This document shows, piece after piece, positions 48,667-60,629 of a stretch of 64,000 nt of DNA. The DNA comes from Sindora glabra (Eukaryota; Streptophyta; Magnoliopsida; Fabales; Fabaceae). The notes under the pieces are model-generated. The model did not search any database. It was not told where the DNA came from and worked only from the letters and a program-made list of their open reading frames with translations. The DNA lies in NCBI GenBank assembly GCA_020226215.1, contig CM035234.1:18752713-18816712 (forward strand). Reading direction: 5' to 3'. Position 1 is the first letter of the stretch. The number at the start of each line of letters is the position of its first letter. A program made the translations under genes and the position numbers.

Positions 48667-50296
48667 TTAATTAAGAGGCTCTTTCTCAGTTGAAGCCCGC
48701 CACTTGAAGAGATGAAGGGTTTCATGGTCAACTCTGTGATGATTCTGAGTGAAATAGAAAAGGCTTGTCCATGTGAAGTTTGGATACTCTCTTGGATTTT
48801 CATTGCTAATCAGTGATTTTGGAGGAGTCACCAATTTGTCAGATTTTGGAGACAAGAATAATGTAAAAGACTTGCCATTTCGTTGTTTAAAACAGCTCTG
48901 TACAGGCAGCCCTTGTAGATCCTATGTGACAGAGGCTGAAACAAAAACCACATAAATAAAACTAATACATGATAACATGTATAATGTTTTAACTTCCAAA
49001 CCATTTCTATTACTCTCATCCTCTTATTCTCTTACCCGCACCCTTTCCCAGGAAATAAAATTAGACTCTACTGGACCTCTGGCCCACAACCTCGGTTAAA
49101 GGGTGGGACGAACCTACAAAGATACGGGCATATATATATATATGATGATACATACCTCGAAAGTGTCACCAATGTCGACAAAAAGGCATCTTGAGGTGAG
49201 GGAACTGTACACCAAACTCCATCCCCAAAAACATGTAGACCATCAATGTGATCATCTTGATGAAGTAGATTGCATTTGGATCATCATGACAAGCAGTCCC
49301 AAAAACCATCACAAGCTCTTGGCATTTTGGATAGTAATTCATTCTCATTGCCTTCAAAGAAGTCTCTGAATCATTCCTATAAGCTCCATGATCTTCAGAC
49401 ACAGATCGCTCATTGTATCGCAGTAGCGTTGGAACTCTCTCCTAATAATTCAAACACAATAGCATTAATTTAAGGTAATATAAACAATGAAATTAATATA
49501 TATATATATATATATATTGTAAAGAAATAAAAGCAAAAACATGATAGAAACGGGTTAGAAAGTTACGTTTGCCGTGATTATGGCACAAAAAGTTGAATTC
49601 TTAAAAGACATATTTTCCATTCTTTCATGATTTTTGAATTAAAAAATTACAATAACATCACCATAGCAACAGCAACAACAGCATCAATAGCAGCAGTTGC
49701 AGCAGCAAGAGCAATAGGAACAACCAATTCATTTAATTAAATCTTACCCGGCATGCCTGAAATCTTCTCCTAAAGTGTCCACAAAATATTGTTTCACATT
49801 TTTGCCATGCTCGCCACTAGCATAGTACATCTAAGTAAGTGTCTCCTTCCGTGGAAAGCCTGGAAGCGAATCTGCCAGCGAAGCCGCTTGAATATCCATA
49901 GTGGTCTCCAGGCCCTCTTTTAGCCCTTTGCTTCTCTGATAATGGCATTGTGAAAAACTCTTCTGTCACCTTATTAACTTCAGCAACCAGCTCACTATCC
50001 ACTCTGTGATTCGCAACAAGAAAGAATCCATACTTCCTGCAATGTTCATCCAACTGCAAACAGGCAGCACCGGTGGTGTCTAGGTGGCTGGAGAGGAAGC
50101 CCTTCATGTCGATGGGTGGAATTTGGAGCACCGGGGCGTCGAGATTTGGTTTTTCATGGTCAGGAAACATGAACTGAGAGAAGATGTCAAGCTTGTCTTG
50201 AAGAACTTGTGCATCAAAAACGAAATCTTTCTTTCCATTTGGAATTTGCAAGTGAATCACTTCAGTAGCTATTGCCTTGAGTCTGGAGTGCAACAA
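48667..50296 (-). pseudogene. Gibberellin 20-oxidase pseudogene
   Basis: The three exon equivalents are about 50272-49748, 49441-49156 and 48935-48667, in the same order and with the same splice positions as the intact gene. Lesions visible: the original start is ATA (50272-50270), although an in-frame ATG exists at 50296; one extra base near 49856 destroys the LPWKET region; a 4-base loss falls in the SHDDPNALTILHQD block (about 49275); two further deletions remove parts of exon 2 (near 49350 and 49370); a 4-base loss lies just after CLYRAVLNNEMA in exon 3; and the iron-ligand histidine (H295 of the intact copy) is tyrosine. The C-terminal SNENPREYPNFTW block is still recognisable. A functional enzyme cannot be made. 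Confidence 0.93.
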
Positions 50297-50428
50297 TCGA
50301 CTACAAAATATGTAGTGAGGGATTGGTTAAATGATATCTTAAATAATAGAAACATAAACCTTCAAAAAAATATTGAATGTTATTTAAATCAAATAGCCAT
50401 CATATAGACAACTTAAATTTGATTCATA

Positions 50429-50618
50429 AATTTTATTGGGCATTGCGATATCTCCCGAACAAATGTTCCGAAATTTATACTCCGAATGCATTTCAGCCAT
50501 GAGATTAAAATTTTTTGACATATTTCATTTAACATCTAACGGCAACACAACTCGATTGTGCTTTTCGTCTCCAATTCGGCAGTAATATTTCGGGACATAT
50601 AGCATTTCTCAATTTTAT
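50429..50618. mobile_element. 174-bp MITE with 8-bp target duplication
   Basis: Element 50437-50610, flanked on both sides by AATTTTAT (50429-50436 and 50611-50618). Inverted ends: left CATTGCGATATCTCCCGAAC, right (complement) AATGCTATATGTCCCGAAAT. The left duplication arm at about 37830 has no such insert, giving an empty site. An 8-bp duplication fits hAT or Mutator-type MITEs. Confidence 0.85.
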
Positions 50619-51787
50619 ATAATAAGGTGATATATCATAAAATAAATAATAATAATATTTATGAATCTTTGAAAGTCAAAGTGCGGTAATATTTATTCAA
50701 AAAAATGTGGAGGTAAAATCTCATTTACATCGTGAGTGGATAAATTTTAAATCATGTTATAAATCATGCACATTTTATCTACTAGACAACTAAATCCAAC
50801 ATAAAAAATTCACTGGAATGTATAGATCAAACATGTATCCGTAGACATGCCTCAAGATTTAAGACAATTTTATATAAGTATAGAAAAAACTGGATTATCA
50901 ATCGGAATAGACTTGTTTTAGGAGTAAGACACAGAGCGCATGAAAATTAAATTTGTGGGCTTTAGATCGAGCATGTGTAAGCTCATGTTTTTCCTTCGTG
51001 GATGCATCTAAGACTGCATCACTTGGTGAGACTGCTCATAAACAACATACAAAATGGAAATCTAACAAAATCCAACCGAGGTGCAATTAATGGTCATATA
51101 AAAATATTGATCCGATTAGAATGTAAAATGCACTTTAAATGTTAAAGTGAGATATTTAAAAAGAATTAAAGGACTATAAATTTACAAATTATTTTTTAAT
51201 TACTTATTAAATTTTAAACTCTTAATTTTTTCAATAATAGTTTGATGTCTCACTTCACCTTTTATAATACATCTTACGATTTAGAATAGTCCGATTCTAA
51301 AAATATAGCCATAAACAAAAATGAAATTTCATTTTCTTCTTTCAAAAATGATTATAAGTGAATATAAACCCACCGTGCATATAGTTTGCATATAGTTTGG
51401 ATAGAAAAGAAATTAGTACATCACGTGATGCTATCGATCAAATTAGAGAAATCTGTACTTTAGGTGACGCATGTACTTTGTACGTTCACTAGTACAAAGA
51501 TTTATTTCACTAGTTTTCTTCTTCCTCAGTGATTAGTGGACAGCCGTTGAAACATTTTACACTGAATGAAATTTGAATTTTCATCTTCAATATCTTCAAT
51601 TTGACAAAGCTTACTAACCTGTGCCAGATTTGGTTCAATGCCAAATTCAGAGGCCAACAAGATAAAAAAAAAACTAAATTAAATGAAAAATCAAATACAA
51701 ATTAGTATGAATACTGGATGATCAAAATTGTGCTATATAATCTGGAAAAAAATTATATATTCTGAAGAGATTGCATGTGAATCCAGA

Positions 51788-52573
51788 AACTGACCGATAT
51801 GTCGCAAAAGGATTGGAACTTTATCTGCCTGCTAGCTCTTTTGGCTATGACGTTGTATTAGTTCCCCCTCTCTACCATTTTTATACAGAAAGATTTTACA
51901 CAAAAATGCATAATCTGATTTTTCATATTAATTTATGTGATCTAAATATGATTTTGGCAAAAATATCAATTACTTTGCATAATTGTGAATTCATTTTCAT
52001 GCATTCAATTCATTGCCTCAAAAGGTCGTAATATGTAAGACTAACTACATGGGAGCTCTCACAACTACTCATTATAAGTGGGGTCCCACTTGTAGTTGGC
52101 AGAATGAGATTTGAATTTTTTTATAAAATTAATATATAAAAATTATGTAAATTCAACCAATTAATTCATTATTGTTAATAAACTGACCGATATGTCGCAA
52201 AAGGATTGGAACTTTATCTGCCTGCTAGCTCTTTTGGCTATGACGTTGTATTAGTTCCCCCTCTCTATCATTTTTATACAGAAAGATTTTACACAAAAAT
52301 GCATAATCTGATTTTTCATATTAATTTATGTGATCTAAATATGATTTTGGCAAAAATATCAATTACTTTGCATAATTGTGAATTCATTTACATGCATTCA
52401 ATTCATTGCCTCAAAAGGACGTAATATGTAAGACTAACTACATGGGAGCTCTCACAACTACTCATTATAAGTGGGGTCCCACTTGTAGTTGGCAGAATGA
52501 GATTTGAATTTTTTTATAAAATTAATATATAAGAATTATGTAAATTCAACCAATTAATTCATTATTGTTAATA
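51788..52573. repeat. 393-bp tandem duplication, nearly identical copies
   Basis: Copies at 51788-52180 and 52181-52573 begin AACTGACCGATATGTCGC and end ATTATTGTTAATA. Only about four substitutions were seen by eye (for example CTACCA/CTATCA and AGGTCG/AGGACG). Two identical-looking short frames (51771-52031 and 52206-52424) are by-products. Confidence 0.93.
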
Positions 52574-53034
52574 AAATAAATCATTAATAAGTTTCTGATA
52601 TGCGTTTTGGTTAATAATAATGTAGTGATTGGTTAAATAAATTTTTACACACCAAACTTATAGAAGAATATCTAGGCGTGGGAGTTGATGTCTAACTGAA
52701 GAGACATACTATCTTTTTTTTTTCCTTTTTTTATTTTAAAATTTTCACTTTTATGAAAATTTTACCAATTTCAAGTTTTATGTTTTATTAAATCAGTTAC
52801 TATGGATAGGTTGTTCGGTTTCTCAGCACGATGGGTAAGAATTAACAATTATTCATGTGTTGGTATGAATATCTATTATTTTCTTATTATTAACATACAA
52901 ATAATATATATGTAATAAAATAAATAAATGTTGCAAAAGTATTAAAATTTAGTTTGTCATATTTATTTTACAACCATATATTCAACTTTGTAAACAACAT
53001 ACTTATATCATATTACTTTCTGATAAGTGAAAAT

Positions 53035-56000
53035 CACTACTATAGGAATGTGGTATGACATCAATTAGTTGACATATGAGCTAAAGTGAAAACTATCATA
53101 GATATTAATGTAGTGATATTTTTGAAAATATAAGCAACTTAAAATGTTTAATTCTTATTAAAAATCGATATTGTAAAATTATAATATTTTTCTTTGTTAG
53201 TTATTAGATAATTGACGTCTAAAAAGAGTTGAAAAGTTTGGTCAAAAACCTAGGATAAAGTTAATATGTCCATTTTTTATATAGTTAATGTCAAAAGTGA
53301 TGCATTTAAAATTGGTATATCTTAACACATTAGTTTTATATTAATAATTGACAAGGTCTTTATACTAGAAGGTCTTTAAATTTAATGCTTTGCACTCGAA
53401 CTCTCCATATTTTTTATGAATTCCTTAAGTATTTGCTGATATTTCTTGTTAAGAATCTTGTTAAAGCAATCCATTCATTTTCTAAAGTTCCAATACTCTT
53501 ACATAATGGATGAGATATTTTAACGAGATTCATAGTAAGCCTTGATCAAATTCTAGTGATATCTCTAGCCTGCAATCTTATAGAAGCACCCTATTTGCTT
53601 TTTGAGTCTTGAGTAATCTCACATAATGGATAAGATACAATCTCAAGATTTGAAACTAGATTTGTGCTTTGAAACCTTTTTGTGAGATGTCTTTGGCAAA
53701 TATCTTGATGGGAATTGATATTATTGAAACATTCCATCCATTCTCTAGCGTCTTTGGTGATCTTAAAGATTAGATGAGATGTTTTAATGCGATTCACAAC
53801 AAGATTAGTGACACTTCAATCAAGATTTATTGTGATATATGACCTTCATAGCATTTTCATTTGTAATTTCTACATATAATGATTTATTGTAATTTTAATC
53901 CTCATTTGAACTTTACTTTCATTTGTGAATTCATAAATATGTTTGATTCTTTTCTTATTGTCATCTTTGATCTTTATTGTATAATGATAAATTTTAAAAA
54001 TTTCATTGTATAATGATTTATTATTTAGTGTGTAAAATAGTGTTTGTTACTTGTAACAATTTTTGTTAGGTTACAACATACCTTAAGAAAATGGAAACCA
54101 CAATAGTTATTTAATTAAAAAATCTAAATGAATATAAGCTTTTGACTTATTACATTAGTTATTCAACACCTAATGATATTGAAGGGAAGATTGATCATTA
54201 GATTTGAAGATATGGTTGGACATTAGATATCAATTCTCATATACAACAGACGTCTAAACATATATCAATAGTTGACTAGTTATGGCATTTATGGTGTTAT
54301 AAGAAATCACAAAAACTTAAAACATCAATTATGTATACAATTGACATATAAAGATATGTCATTAGCCTTTTAATTAAATTAATGTTAGTACCTTAATAAT
54401 TTTAAAGTTATGAGAATTCAACAGAGATTTACAATGTCAACATTTTACTTATCTAACATTTAAAAGCATGTCAATAGATAGCTAGCATGAAATAAATCAT
54501 TTTTAAGATATCAGTTAATGGACATTCAATATCCTACATATTGCTTATAAATTTCATTCCAACTCTCTATTTGAAACATCTCAACAATTCCTTAACTTCT
54601 ATTATTTAATTCTAGAGTATGGTTCTAATTTGAAGATAGTTCTCATTCCATTTCGTCTGGCACATTTAGAAATACTATAGTTCTTGTTGAAAGACTTGCC
54701 TCTTTTGATATCTCAAATTTCACAGTGTGAAAAGTGATCCTTGTTAAAAATCACTTGTTGATATGTGAAACTTGAGATATTAGAAAAGGCAAGTCCTTCG
54801 ACAAGATTCACAACATTCCTAAATGTGCTAAACAAAAGAGGAACTATCCTTGAATTTGATCAAAATTCTAGCATTGGTAATAGAAGCAAATGTATTATCC
54901 AAACTAACAATACAATATTGAACAAAAGAGAATTGACATTGAGGATGGAGCACAATCTCCTATTTCATTTGTTTATGCAATATAAGTGTATTTGTCAATA
55001 TGTATTAATGTAATGATATATATGTTATATTGGATTTCAATCATTTTTGTATGAATATTGGATTCCATTATTTTTTGTCTTTTTATATCATATAACAAAA
55101 ATATTAATATTTAGTTTTATTTTATAAATTTCAATTCCAAACTTTGATTGTTGAATGCATATTTGATTTTAAAAAAATTCAATATAATGTAGCATATTTG
55201 TTAAAATTTCAATAAATATTTCTCAGATTCGTGATAGAATCATAGATAACAATGTCCTTAATTTTGCATAAATTCTCTAGTTCAGTGATGGGCTTAGTGG
55301 CAAAATTCCTTCCATTGTTTCGTTTTTGCTTGGGAAATGGAAATGGATATTAGTAACAAATAAAAAAAATCTATCATTAATTGAATTATCAATGCATTGT
55401 TTCCTAGCACTCCTTAGTTTGATGAATTTTTTCATTGCTAATTTGTATTTTTCTTATAGTAGATATTGGTTTTAATAAACAACTAACATATATATATATT
55501 TCTATGCATAGTTACAAAAATGCCAGTTAAGAGCAAATTTTTTATATTGATTATATATAGAAACCAACTTCTAATGTTTAGCACCACTTCAAATCTAACA
55601 ATTTGCCTTTATTGTTTACATCAGCTTGTATACAATTGATGTGGAAAGAATTTTTTAACCTATTTTCCTACTCTTTATCTCCCTTTAGATATTATGATTT
55701 TACAATGTCACCTTTTTATTCGAACTAATGGAATAAGTCATACTTATTTTAAAAATATCATTGTGCTATTATATATGTTAATTTTTACTTTAATTGATGT
55801 TAATATGCCAAAATTAAGTAGTAATTTTGTAATAGTATGGAGTGCTAGATGGAATATAAGGACAACTTACCCGTCTTTACTCCAAATTTAGAAATTCTTC
55901 AAATCATATGGAAGCATTCCATCCAAGACTCTAATGTCTCCTAAGAATGGTTGAGGTATGCTCAAATTCCACCCAAATGCAAAAAAAGAATGAGAGAAAA

Positions 56001-56458
56001 ATTTATATGCACTATGAAAAATAATAGACATTAGTTATTAACTCAAAATCATTATCTTATATATCATCCTTCTCAAAGTAAATAGGTAGTTGTCATACCT
56101 TTGGATCTTGGTTAAGCACAAAATCAATGAGTAAACTTTTTATATTTTATAGTGAGACACTTGAAATGTCTTTTGGACAATGGTTAAGTTAAAAACCAAC
56201 ATCCTAAATTTTTATGATTTCCTATAGTCACTTAAAAGCCTAACTTTAGATGTTAATTAAGCTTAAAACTAACATTATAGGTCTTTCACTATTTTAAAAA
56301 AAATCACCACATCAATATAAATGTTAGTCATAATTAATATTTGTTATTTTAAATTTTTATATAATTTCAAAAATATTATTTACATCAAATAGACATTAGT
56401 GGTAATGGAAATCAACATCTTTCCCATCAATATCTATCAACAATTATGTCGTAATGTG
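53035..56458. mobile_element. Non-autonomous CACTA-like element
   Basis: It starts CACTACTATAGGAATGTGG at 53035 and plausibly ends TGTCGTAATGTG near 56458, a decayed complement. Sub-terminal zones contain many GACATTAGTTATTAA / CAACATC / GATGTTA-type motifs. It shares sequence with the CACTA remnant at 45880-46140. It has no transposase. A large inverted repeat lies in the middle (54565-54900), and three diverged ~120-bp repeats with CATAATGGATGAGATA-type cores lie at about 53470-53800. The borders are approximate. Confidence 0.6.
54565..54900. repeat. Long imperfect palindrome
   Basis: The left arm (about 54565-54726) and right arm (about 54763-54900) are reverse complements around a spacer of about 36 bases. 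The best-matched part pairs GACTTGCCTCTTTTGATATC (54693) with the complementary GATATTAGAAAAGGCAAGTC (54776). The spacer contains its own small GTGAT...ATCAC hairpin. The frame at 54765-55013 falls inside this structure and is not a gene. Confidence 0.85.
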
Positions 56459-57077
56459 ATAAATTAATTATGATTAATTTCATATATAATATAATATAAC
56501 ATAAAAAAATTTAATCAAATAAAATGTTATATCTATGTTGGGATAACTATGAGTTAGCTACCGCAAGTTCGTATCTCAAAGAATAACAGTTAAGAAGCAA
56601 AATCCTAAAAAGGGGAATGTCCTTGGGATTGTACCTATGAGGTTGTCCACAAAGATTTTTTTTTTTTGGATAAAAAAGAAATTTAATCTTGATTGACAAA
56701 AAATTTAGATGTCTCATTGCATGAGAACACTTCTAAATAATATATATTGTTAACAATAGTCAATAACCTACAGATTCTTTTTTTTTTTTTTCATAATCAT
56801 CAGATTCGATTAGAATTTTGATCTGATTTTTAGATCTATTGATTCTTATTTGATCTTTCAAGTTTTTTTTTTTAACTATTAAAATGTGTTTTCTCCCACT
56901 TATTTTAGTTATATTTGCATTGTTTTAGCTTTGATGTTAGTCCTTAGATATTTGTATAACTATTTTTTTTCCATCGATACAATTTAGATCATAAAAGATA
57001 AAAGTTGATACATTTGCTATTTGTCATAATAAATATGATTCTCATAACATGTGATTTTTATTTTGTTTTTCTATGCC

Positions 57078-57690
57078 TGGGTTCCATTTTACATAATAAA
57101 TGTAATTTAATAAGTTATCTAGAGTAATTTATAACTTATAAACTAATATTTTTTCAAATCTATCCTTATTTTTTTTTATTAATTCACAGCACATGCCCTT
57201 TTTAACATAAATCTAATTTTTTTATAAAATATAAATAACTTAATTTTAACATAATTATATCCTAATTTTAAATTATAAATATGTAAATATATATAAATAA
57301 ATAACATCATAAAATATAATTAACTGCATTTTAAGTAATTATAATTTTATTATAAATAATAAAATAAAAATTATGTAAGTAAATAAATATATAAGTTCAT
57401 AAAATATAATTAATTAAATATTATATTTTTATTTTGAGCTTCTTAATTGTGTTAATATAATTTAATTTTTAGATAAATATGAATTATTTTAATTATATAT
57501 CTATCTCTATTAATATGTACTTTTACATTATTTTAAAATTTCAATTAGTTTAATAACTAATTTTGTGAAACAGTTCTTAAACAATTACTTAACTTACTAT
57601 CTATCAGCTATCGGTTAATTTATTAATTATTAATTAACTTACTAATTATTAACTAACTTATTAACTCCCTATGTAAAATGGAGCCTTAAT
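57078..57690. mobile_element. MITE, ~610 bp
   Basis: The left end is GGTTCCATTTTACATAATAA. The right end, reverse-complemented, is GGCTCCATTTTACATAGGGA. Both run into AATAAGTTA, forming imperfect terminal inverted repeats of about 36 bp around AT-rich filler. No coding content. Confidence 0.65.
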
Positions 57691-57893
57691 GGAATTCTAA
57701 TTGATACCAGAATTTATATTGTTATTTTTTAAGATTTTGTTATTATCTAGCAGCTATTAAATAATTTATTAACTATTAATTAATTTATTAATTATTAACT
57801 AACTTATAAACTTCCTATGTAAAATGGAGCCTTAATGGAATTCTAATTGATACCAGAATTTATGTTGTTATTTTTTAAGATTTTGTGCTTTTT
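57600..57893. repeat. 146-bp direct duplication covering the right end of the MITE
   Basis: CTATGTAAAATGGAGCCTTA occurs at 57669 and again at 57815. It is followed both times by the same flank through TACCAGAATTTAT and TTTTTTAAGATTTTGT. The duplication includes the MITE terminus plus about 60 bp of flank, so it post-dates the insertion. Confidence 0.88.
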
Positions 57894-60629
57894 TGTAATT
57901 CTAACTCTATGTAACATACTTATGTTTGTTTGTTTTTGCACAATTGAATCTTGCTAAAACTAAAAAGGTGGGATTTTTTAATAAGTTTCATAATCTTTTT
58001 TATTATTGTTATTCTTGAATTTTTACTCTAATGAAGTTGCAATAAAGTGAGGTATACTGAATTTATCCTATTTTTTACTGTACAGAGAGAAATAGAAAAT
58101 TGAAATTTCTAAAAATGTTATGTTAATATTACATGTTAATTTTTTTACCAAAAAAATGTATGTACTATGTGAAAAATTAAAAAAAAAATTTAAGAGAAAA
58201 AATTAAAAAAATTGCATTATGTCCTTTTCTCACATTGGTTAAAATAATACTATGAAAATTTCTAACATGCGACATTGTCTAGAAATATATATCAAATTTC
58301 AAATCAATGTAGTTTTTGTGAAATAATTGACATATAATTATAATTCTGTAGCAATACTTTTCTTTAATTTTTCATGATTGATATATAAAACAAAGAATAA
58401 ATTAAAAATAAAATAAGTTTATGCAGTGATCGATAGAGATATTTTACCATTTTTCTCTTAGACAATTCATACGAACCACATAAGTTTGCATTCACGGTGA
58501 TTTATGTTCAACTGGTTGTAGTGCAGTGATCCTTAGTATAATAGTATATTACTACTGGGATATAATAACGGCAACTTAATCTCTCAGTTCTAGCATGAAA
58601 TTTGAGACATACCTTTATACACCTACATGTTTTTATCTCTATCTAGACAATACATAGCATTTATACATTTTCCTAGGCTTCTAAATTTTGCGGTGCTGAT
58701 TGCAATATTGCTGTAATTATTAAAATCATAAAAAGAAATACAAGAAAACACGAATGCTGCAGCACAAAATTGCGAAAAATTATAGATGTTATAATCTACA
58801 ATTGCAATATTATATGTGATATTATTGTTGTAGATTGCAATTTAAATCCACATATTTTGTTAACATATTTGTTTAACATATCATTGTCATTTCATTTATA
58901 TATTTTTCCTCTCAAGTGTACAGCGTGAAAGTAGTGCTCGTACATATCGGTTAAAAATCAGTCATTTTTTTAAACTAAAACTTCACTTTATCCATTTTAT
59001 CATGACCACAAGATATAAAAGCAATTCGTTATCTACTATGTATATTGACGACCGTACGTTTCTCAGCGGTAACTCCTTGGCAAACCTTTGAACATTTACG
59101 CAGGCGATTCATAGTCAGTGCAATTAGTGGCATTAAAACATTGGGTCTTTTGAGTTAGAAGAGTGGTTAAATTACTGGGTAATCTCGTATAAGAAATCAA
59201 ATTTTCAAAAAAATAACTTTCTATATGAATTTTATGATAAATACTCAAAGTTGTTTACTTGATACATAAGAAGTAACACTTCTTCTTATATTTTATTTAG
59301 TTCAATTTTGAACATTTTAGGAAGCGTTGATAAAATAACTACTATATTCTTGATATTATTATAATACAAATTAATTAATTTTAGTTATCATTAATTAAAT
59401 TTAATAAGGATAATTTTATCATTATATTCATAAATAACATAGAAAATAGAACTTACTTAGGGGAGGCGGTTAAGTAACTTCCCATACTTTATCGGAAGTA
59501 GGAGTCTTGAAGAAGTTTTATTTCTTATAATTTGTTAGACAATGACTAATCAAATAATTTACCTATTTTCTATTTCTTGAAAAATAAAACTTCCCCTGCT
59601 ATTGAAATAAATCAAATGGCGTCTTAGAATCGGATTCAAAATATGGGGGAATGCAAAAGGTTAAAAAAATTATGTCTCTTGAAATATTCCCTATTAAAAC
59701 TTTTGAAACCGATGCCTTTTAATGTTGCCAATTCATGGTGCTGATGATTCAAGCCAATACAGGCTTCAATCAAGTAGCACAATGGAACATTAAAAGATTA
59801 ACTGTTAATCTTGAAATTTTAAGACCATTTTTATAGGTACAAGAAGTGCTATAAATCAGTCATGCAAAATTTAAGTTCATTTATTAGTGCCACTAATCAT
59901 TAAAGTTTTTGAGTTGGTTAAGATATTTTATTGTTAATATATAGTTATTAGAGTCTATATATGTATATATTTGATTTTATAAAATATCTCCAACAATACA
60001 GGCTCTTTCTCTATAAAAAGGGCGGAGGAGTGGAGGTAATAAAGATGGTAATGATTATGGTGTATCGGTTGTATCAATGTACAACTAATTTAACCATTGA
60101 ATTTTATTCATGTGCATAGTATTATGTAATTTAAATATGTTTAGAGCACACAATTTAAATACGCAATTAAACAGGATGTTAAATCCTTTTTCTTTTTTTT
60201 GAAGTTGAGATGTACTCAGTACACATGCAATGTAATTAAAGTAGAATTTTTAATGAACTATCATAATTTCTGAATCTAATTAAATAAAGTTTTCAAAACA
60301 TTTAATAATATAAATTTTCCATCAAAAAAATGGAGTAGGTATTTTTTTTTTAAATAAATAATACTTCAAGCAGTTTAAAATAACCATAAATAATCAATAA
60401 TTTACTATTGTTAAAATAGCTATTATTAAAATTATAGTTTATATAAGACACATCATATAACTAATATTTGTAATAAAATAACTACCTTACACGCCCTACC
60501 ATTAATTTGAATTCTAAATAAATATGAAATCTAGTTAAATAAAATAACAAAAATCATTTAATAAGACTTAAAATTTAGATTTTAACTTAAAATAAGTTAA
60601 AAATTATTAAGTAGTTGTAATAAACGATA

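Larger units (their letters stand above)
48405..52720. repeat. Segmental duplication, right arm (contains the decayed GA 20-oxidase)
   Basis: Counterpart of 35430-42460. Differences from the left arm: only a relic of the minisatellite, a 174-bp MITE insertion at 50437-50610, and a 393-bp tandem duplication at 51788-52573. Confidence 0.85.
56459..60629. other. AT-rich intergenic DNA with MITE debris
   Basis: Apart from the MITE and duplication at 57078-57900, no gene, RNA or clear mobile element is seen. Homopolymer T-runs occur near 56657 and 56778. A short block at 59460-59640 has weak internal complementarity around AAGTTTTATTT and may be an old MITE. Confidence 0.5.

Noticed and set aside
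50084..50407. 107-codon plus-strand frame
   Set aside because: It is antisense to exon 1 of the GA20ox pseudogene, with no independent similarity.
54765..55013. 82-codon plus-strand frame
   Set aside because: It falls in one arm of the long palindrome of the CACTA-like element.
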